Source: JBKJTP01 sp046590195
GTDB lineage: Bacteria; Bacteroidota; Ignavibacteria; Palsa-1295
NCBI GenBank assembly: GCA_046590195.1
Contig: JBKJTP010000235.1
Location: 1 to 9,785, forward strand
DNA: 9,785 nucleotides
Direction: 5' to 3'
This document shows positions 5,837-9,785 of this stretch, in pieces. The position numbers and the translations under genes are program-made. A model generated the notes under the pieces. The model searched no databases and was not told where the DNA came from. It worked only from the letters and a program-made list of their open reading frames with translations. The first letter of the stretch is position 1. Every line of letters starts with the position of its first letter.

Positions 5837-8518
5837 TCATACATGCGTTTTGGACTTATGCTTCGGCTTATGCTGCGCCGTTAACGGATCCACCTTCGGT
5901 TTGTGGCTGGCACCGTTTGAGACTCCATTTGTCGCACCCTTCCCAGGCTTCTGAAATCTTGCCAGAATCCCGTCAAGTTTCTGCCTCATGCCCGATCGTG
6001 GTGGGCCCTCGTTCGAGTAGTAATGATAGTACTGGTAGTAGCGGTAGTAGGCACCGTATGCATTCGCGAGGTTGAAGTTGTTCAAGACAACGCCGAGGAA
6101 GCGGATGTTCGAGCGCTCAACAGCGTCGACTGCACGCAGCACACCATCGGCCTTGCTGACGTCAGCACGTGCGATCAGCATCATAGCATCGGTCTGCATG
6201 CCGAGCAACAACGCGTCGGTAACTGCAACAACTGGTGGCGTATCGAAGATGATAAAGTCGAATTCCTTCTTCAGCGTCTGGATCAGTTCGTTCATCTTCT
6301 CAGAACCGAGCAACTCTGATGGGTTAGGAGGGATGATACCGCACGGAAGTACGAACAGGTTCGGTACGTCCGTCGCATGGATCGCATCATTGAGTGATGT
6401 GCGATCGAACAGTACGTTGGTAAGACCTGGCTCGCGCTTGATGCCGAACACAGAATGGAGCACCGGACGACGCAGATCGGTATCCACGAGCAACGTCTTC
6501 TTACCCATCTGCGACATCACGATGCCAAGGTTTGAAGATGTCGTTGACTTACCCTCCTGCGGTGCAGAGCTCGATACCGTAAGTGTCTGGATCGTATGAT
6601 CGAGACCGGCAAACTGCAACGATGTTCTGAGCGAGCGGTAGGATTCAGCGATCGAAGATCTCGGATCCAGATGCGACACTCGGTGCGGCGTAAATTTCGG
6701 TCGATCGGTCAGATCCCCGCCAGTTGCCGCGAGCACTGCGCTAGCTTCCACCGTCGGCATTGCATCAATGATCGGGATCGCTGCGAGCACATTGAGATTA
6801 TGCGACTCGAGTTCTTCGGGAGAGCGGATCGTCGTGTCGAGCATCGAAAGCAGCACTACGATCACAACACCTAGCGCGAGTCCAATGAGTGACCCTGTGA
6901 AGATGTTCGCCTGACGATTCGGACGGATAGGTGCCGCATTTAGGCCTGCCGGATCCTCGACCTTGATATTGCCGAACACCGACTGCTCGCCGAACCAAGC
7001 ATCCATATACTTATCTTCCATCTGCCCATAGATGCGCTCGGCAGATTGTTGCTGGCGCTTCAACTGCGACATGCGGCCAAGTTCGCCTGGAAGAATGCTC
7101 AACTCATCATAGATTGAGAGAATCTTGTTCTCGTATTCCTGGATCGCGAGTTGATCCTGACCGATCTTCAACTCATTCGACTTGATCGCTTCCTTCAGCT
7201 TTCCAACCGCTTGCGTCGGAGATTGGATTGTTGAGGCCTTCTGCTGTGCGTTCTCATCGATATCGCTGATGATGACCATCTGCGAGTTAAGAATATCCTC
7301 ACTCTTCTCCTTCAACTTCTCCTTAAGCTGGCTCAGGCGCTCTTCCTTTGCACGGATATCATCCGCCAGATACTTCTTCGTACGAGGATTCATGATGGCG
7401 TTAGCCGTCTTCATGTTTGCGATCTCGAACTGCGAATTTGCGATCTCGTTCGTGAGTTGCTGGAGGTACGGTTCATCAACGAGCGTTTGCAAATATTTTC
7501 CGGAGACGCTGTCGAGATTCTGTCTAAGATTCGTTAAAATGTTCTTGCGATCAGCTAGGGAAATCTCTAGATACGACTTGCGCATCTTGAGCTCCTCTGT
7601 CTGCTTGATCAACTCGCTTGCGCGACCTTCAATATCGAAGCTATAACCGTTCTGCAGGTTTGCCTGCAATTGGTTCTCGATCTTGCGCAGTGTATCGTAG
7701 CTTCTTCCCTTTTGTGTACTGAGAAATTCCTTCAGCGCGACGCTATTCTGGCGCATGCGGGCCAGATTATCCTTCGCGAAAACAACGATATACGTATTGA
7801 CGATCAATGCAGCATCGATCGGTGTGTAGCCTTCCGCACTGACTGCAAGATAGTCGTTGTTCGGTTCAGGCGCGATCGAGACTGCTGCCTGAACTCGATT
7901 TTTGATCGTATTCAGATCAGCAAGTCCCGGGATGTGTTGGCGTTTAGGGTTCTCTTCGATCCTGATGAGTGCGATCTGATTCGGATCGGGTGGCACTGCT
8001 CCGGCGTCGCCGAAGTATTCAGTGAAGAGTGAGTCGATCTCTACCCGATCACCCTGTACATACTTATAGATCACATTCGCAACGTGATCGGCAACGACAT
8101 GCGACTTGAAGAACTGCATCTGATTCGCGATGCTGTGATCCTCACGCGACTTGAACAGTGGGCCGAGCTCTTTTTCTGAGACGGGGGATTTCTCGACGAG
8201 CAGTCGAGTCGCTGCTGCATAAATGAAAGGCTTGTTGTAGGTATCGTAAACGGTATAGGCAAAGAACAGGACGAACATTGCGAGGATGATCCACCGGCCA
8301 CGGTAGAGCATCTTGACGATCTCGTTGAAGTTCAGCTTGCTCTCGACGCTTCGGCGCTTGCGCTTCGGTGCAGTGCTGCCGAGAGACGGCGGGCCGCCGC
8401 CAGCGAGTGGCGGTGCCTGACCTTCACGAGGTGTCAGCCTCGAAAAACCGAATCCATTGCCGGTAGGTCCTCCACCTGGAATCTCACTGGGACTTCCTGA
8501 TCCGTTTGAGTTATGCAT
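5837..8518 (-). CDS. Wzc-like polysaccharide co-polymerase / tyrosine autokinase
   Basis: An inner-membrane protein that controls chain length and export of capsule or exopolysaccharide and phosphorylates its own tyrosines. The 893-residue product has a Gly/Pro-rich N-terminal extension (1-50) and a basic patch PKRKRR (51-56). Span 1 lies at about 75-92. A Wzz-type periplasmic domain with long coiled coils follows (about 95-500), then a Pro-rich APIRPNR before span 2 (about 539-560). The cytoplasmic BY-kinase domain has the ESYRSLR oligomer motif (625-631, EX2RX2R), Walker A SAPQEGKSTT (651-660), Walker A' LLVDTDLRRP (676-685) and Walker B FIIFDTPP (755-762). The Tyr cluster YGAYYRYYQYYHYY (821-834) holds nine tyrosines, and a 59-residue tail rich in Lys and His follows. 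The phosphatase gene lies just upstream, the usual kinase-phosphatase pairing. The ATG is clear. Family assignment is firm; the exported polymer cannot be told. Confidence 0.94.
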   Translation of the reverse strand: MHNSNGSGSPSEIPGGGPTGNGFGFSRLTPREGQAPPLAGGGPPSLGSTAPKRKRRSVESKLNFNEIVKMLYRGRWIILAMFVLFFAYTVYDTYNKPFIYAAATRLLVEKSPVSEKELGPLFKSREDHSIANQMQFFKSHVVADHVANVIYKYVQGDRVEIDSLFTEYFGDAGAVPPDPNQIALIRIEENPKRQHIPGLADLNTIKNRVQAAVSIAPEPNNDYLAVSAEGYTPIDAALIVNTYIVVFAKDNLARMRQNSVALKEFLSTQKGRSYDTLRKIENQLQANLQNGYSFDIEGRASELIKQTEELKMRKSYLEISLADRKNILTNLRQNLDSVSGKYLQTLVDEPYLQQLTNEIANSQFEIANMKTANAIMNPRTKKYLADDIRAKEERLSQLKEKLKEKSEDILNSQMVIISDIDENAQQKASTIQSPTQAVGKLKEAIKSNELKIGQDQLAIQEYENKILSIYDELSILPGELGRMSQLKRQQQSAERIYGQMEDKYMDAWFGEQSVFGNIKVEDPAGLNAAPIRPNRQANIFTGSLIGLALGVVIVVLLSMLDTTIRSPEELESHNLNVLAAIPIIDAMPTVEASAVLAATGGDLTDRPKFTPHRVSHLDPRSSIAESYRSLRTSLQFAGLDHTIQTLTVSSSAPQEGKSTTSSNLGIVMSQMGKKTLLVDTDLRRPVLHSVFGIKREPGLTNVLFDRTSLNDAIHATDVPNLFVLPCGIIPPNPSELLGSEKMNELIQTLKKEFDFIIFDTPPVVAVTDALLLGMQTDAMMLIARADVSKADGVLRAVDAVERSNIRFLGVVLNNFNLANAYGAYYRYYQYYHYYSNEGPPRSGMRQKLDGILARFQKPGKGATNGVSNGASHKPKVDPLTAQHKPKHKSKTHV

Positions 8519-8554
8519 AAAAGAACGTTGGCGATGTCGGGGATTAACAAGAGC

Positions 8555-8619
8555 GACTGTACGGTCACAACATCTTATTTGGGCGATTCCTTAGGAAAGC
8601 CGTACGTCAGGGCAGTACG
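8555..8619 (-). other. overlapping inverted repeats between phosphatase and kinase genes
   Basis: The 104-base gap between the two genes holds three GTACG/CGTAC segments: 8555-8564 (GACTGTACGG), 8600-8608 (CCGTACGTC) and 8615-8619 (GTACG). The middle one can pair with either neighbour: with the right one as a small 5-bp hairpin, or with the left one as a longer stem of about nine pairs with one bulged base. These pairings exclude each other, the layout of an attenuator or switch. GTAC is self-complementary, so chance pairing is easy. No promoter is recognised here. Confidence 0.3.
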
Positions 8620-8622
8620 AGT

Positions 8623-9435
8623 CTAAAAGAAGAAGAATCTCTTTCGTTTCGCTGCACCTAAACTCCCTGAGGGCGAAACCCTCTCGAGAAATGCTTTTTC
8701 TTCAGCATTGCCCAATTCGATCGGTTCGAGGGTGGCAGAATCCAATATGGCCTGAGGGTTGGAGTTACAGACCCTGTCGATCGCGCCTTGGCTCATTCCG
8801 ATCTCCATCAGGGTGGCCATTGCCCCCTGCCAATCGGTGAACGGGCGGGTGGTGAGGTTATGGGCATCGCTTGCGACGAAGCTCACGAGACCGTTCTCGA
8901 GCATCGCTTTTGAAAAAGACTGGATCGATGGGCCGAGCGCTCCGCTGATCGATGAGGTCGTCAGTTGCATATGGGCTCCTGCAGCGACCAGCTCCACTAT
9001 CTTTTTCGGCTCCCGAAGCAACGCCATGTTGCGTTCTGGATGCGCAATGATGGGAGTGATATTGTCAAGCCTTAGAGCAAAGAGCAATTGCTCCAGGTAA
9101 TTTGGTGCTTCTTGGGTAGCGAGTTCTAAGAGAATGTAGCTCCCCTTTCCCCCGTAGGTCAACTCACGGAAATTTCTCTGCGCGATCAACGAGGCATTCA
9201 CGCGCACCTCTCTGCCGAGCATCAGATCGACACCGTGTTGCTTGCCGATAGAGTCGAGTCTCGACTGATGCAGTTCGATCGTGGAGTGCTCGTCAGTACC
9301 AGGGACGAAGTGCGGTGTAGTTGCGATGGCAGTTATCCCCTGCTCACGAGCAACAGCGATCATTGCGCGCGACATCGCAAGATCGATGGCGCCGTCATCG
9401 ACTCCAGGTACGATATGACAGTGAATATCTACCAA
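8623..9435 (-). CDS. PHP-family protein-tyrosine phosphatase (CpsB/YwqE type)
   Basis: A metal-dependent phosphatase of the polymerase-and-histidinol-phosphatase fold. Relatives such as CpsB, CapC and YwqE strip phosphate from the tyrosine cluster of the polysaccharide autokinase, here the product of the next gene. The 270-residue product shows all the metal-binding motifs: DIHCHIVPGVDDGA (His5, His7, Asp14), TTPHF (His42), LGREVRV (Glu76), IAHPERN (His132) and SDAHN (Asp190, His192). The length is normal. TTG at 9433-9435 is chosen because it places M-V-D-I-H exactly where relatives begin M-I-D-I-H; no ATG or GTG lies between it and the stop of the gene before. The C-terminus is odd: KRKRFFFF, four Phe written by a TTC run. 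It starts 24 bases after the upstream gene and in the same frame. Histidinol phosphatase is less likely, given the kinase neighbour. Confidence 0.92.
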   Translation of the reverse strand: MVDIHCHIVPGVDDGAIDLAMSRAMIAVAREQGITAIATTPHFVPGTDEHSTIELHQSRLDSIGKQHGVDLMLGREVRVNASLIAQRNFRELTYGGKGSYILLELATQEAPNYLEQLLFALRLDNITPIIAHPERNMALLREPKKIVELVAAGAHMQLTTSSISGALGPSIQSFSKAMLENGLVSFVASDAHNLTTRPFTDWQGAMATLMEIGMSQGAIDRVCNSNPQAILDSATLEPIELGNAEEKAFLERVSPSGSLGAAKRKRFFFF

Positions 9436-9459
9436 CGAGAACAGTGCGTTTAGGCTTTC

Positions 9460-9785
9460 CTACTTAACTGGGCGTGCTGAGACAGCTCCTGACCTGTGCG
9501 CTGCTTCGGCTTCTGCAACTGCTGCAGCTTCAGCTTTTTCTTGTTGCGCCGCCAATGCCTTTTCCTTGGCGGCCTCTTCGCGAAGCTTGGACATGCTGAC
9601 GCCTTCAGTGAACATAAACCAGAGGCCCATCAGAGTGGTGCTGATGTAGTTCGCCCCGTGCGTAAGGGTAACATAAGCGAGCGCAGTCGGCTGCGACACA
9701 TAGAACATCGTGATCAGCGCCTGACTCAGGATCACATGATAGGAGCCGGTGCCACCGGGGGTCGGGACGATGAACGCTATACCGG
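9460..9785 (-). CDS. UPF0104 / LPG-synthase-TM-like membrane protein, C-terminal part
   Basis: The gene runs off the right edge, so only the last 107 residues and the TAG stop are visible. Extending the frame to the edge gives the loop GIAFIVPTPGGTGSYH, the P-x-PGG-x-G motif of the flippase-like UPF0104 family (related to the membrane domain of lysylphosphatidylglycerol synthase). Two hydrophobic stretches follow (visible residues about 18-38 and 45-65), then EGVSMSKLREEA, the usual start of the cytoplasmic end. The last 35 or so residues are an Ala/Glu/Lys-rich helix. Members are thought to move or modify lipid-linked substrates, but the substrate here is unknown. Its place upstream of the phosphatase and kinase genes suggests a link to envelope or polysaccharide assembly. 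An internal GTG at 9735 is in frame but not the true start, since the conserved motif continues upstream. Confidence 0.7.
   Translation of the reverse strand, partial: GIAFIVPTPGGTGSYHVILSQALITMFYVSQPTALAYVTLTHGANYISTTLMGLWFMFTEGVSMSKLREEAAKEKALAAQQEKAEAAAVAEAEAAHRSGAVSARPVK

Noticed and set aside
6000..6060. Trinucleotide-like GTA/TAC repeat considered as a microsatellite or short CRISPR-like array
   Set aside because: It is the coding sequence of the kinase tyrosine cluster, with no regular spacers; reported as a protein feature instead.
9460..9735. A complete 91-residue gene starting at GTG 9735
   Set aside because: The frame continues to the window edge with a conserved PTPGGTGSYH motif, so this is the 3' part of a longer gene.

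Overview
This window is a compact stretch of bacterial chromosome with roughly balanced base composition and mostly short gaps. Every complete gene lies on the minus strand; the only plus-strand gene is a fragment at the left edge. The best guess for the host is the Bacteroidota/Chlorobiota/Ignavibacteria-Kapabacteria side of the tree. The reasons are the purH next to mreBCD arrangement, the weak or absent Shine-Dalgarno sequences, the frequent GTG/TTG starts, a candidate promoter of the Bacteroidota type (TTTG, then TAnnTTTG), and a PTPGGTGSYH-type flippase-like membrane protein. This placement is an inference and has not been checked by any database search.

Read along the minus strand (right to left), the window has two blocks. 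The first is a cell-surface polysaccharide control block. It holds the C-terminal part of a UPF0104/LPG-synthase-TM-like membrane protein (9460-9785, cut by the window edge), a PHP-family protein-tyrosine phosphatase of the CpsB/YwqE type (8623-9435), and a large Wzc-like polysaccharide co-polymerase fused to a bacterial tyrosine kinase (5837-8518). The kinase carries nine tyrosines within 14 residues, and the phosphatase is the expected partner that removes phosphate from such a cluster. A perfect 11-bp stem-loop directly after the kinase gene probably ends this unit.

The second block starts after a candidate promoter at about 5718-5751. It runs purN (GAR transformylase), purH (AICAR transformylase/IMP cyclohydrolase), mreB, mreC, mreD, gpmA and an unrecognised 42-residue single-span membrane protein. 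All are on one strand with gaps of 9 to 50 bases, so a single transcription unit is plausible. It would join two steps of purine synthesis, the rod-shape cytoskeleton/elongasome and one glycolytic enzyme. The penicillin-binding protein and rodA genes that often follow mreD are absent here; gpmA takes their place.

At the far left, the 3' end of a plus-strand gene (possibly a GNAT acetyltransferase) converges on the small membrane-protein ORF, with one base between the two stop codons. I see no tRNA, rRNA, insertion sequence, CRISPR array or phage gene, and no gene-free stretch over 300 bases. I did not find a clearly new system. The points most worth a second look are the small membrane ORF ending the mre unit, a 17-bp tandem duplication over the mreB stop codon, the TTG-started phosphatase in frame with the gene before it, its KRKRFFFF terminus, and a strong excess of GATC.
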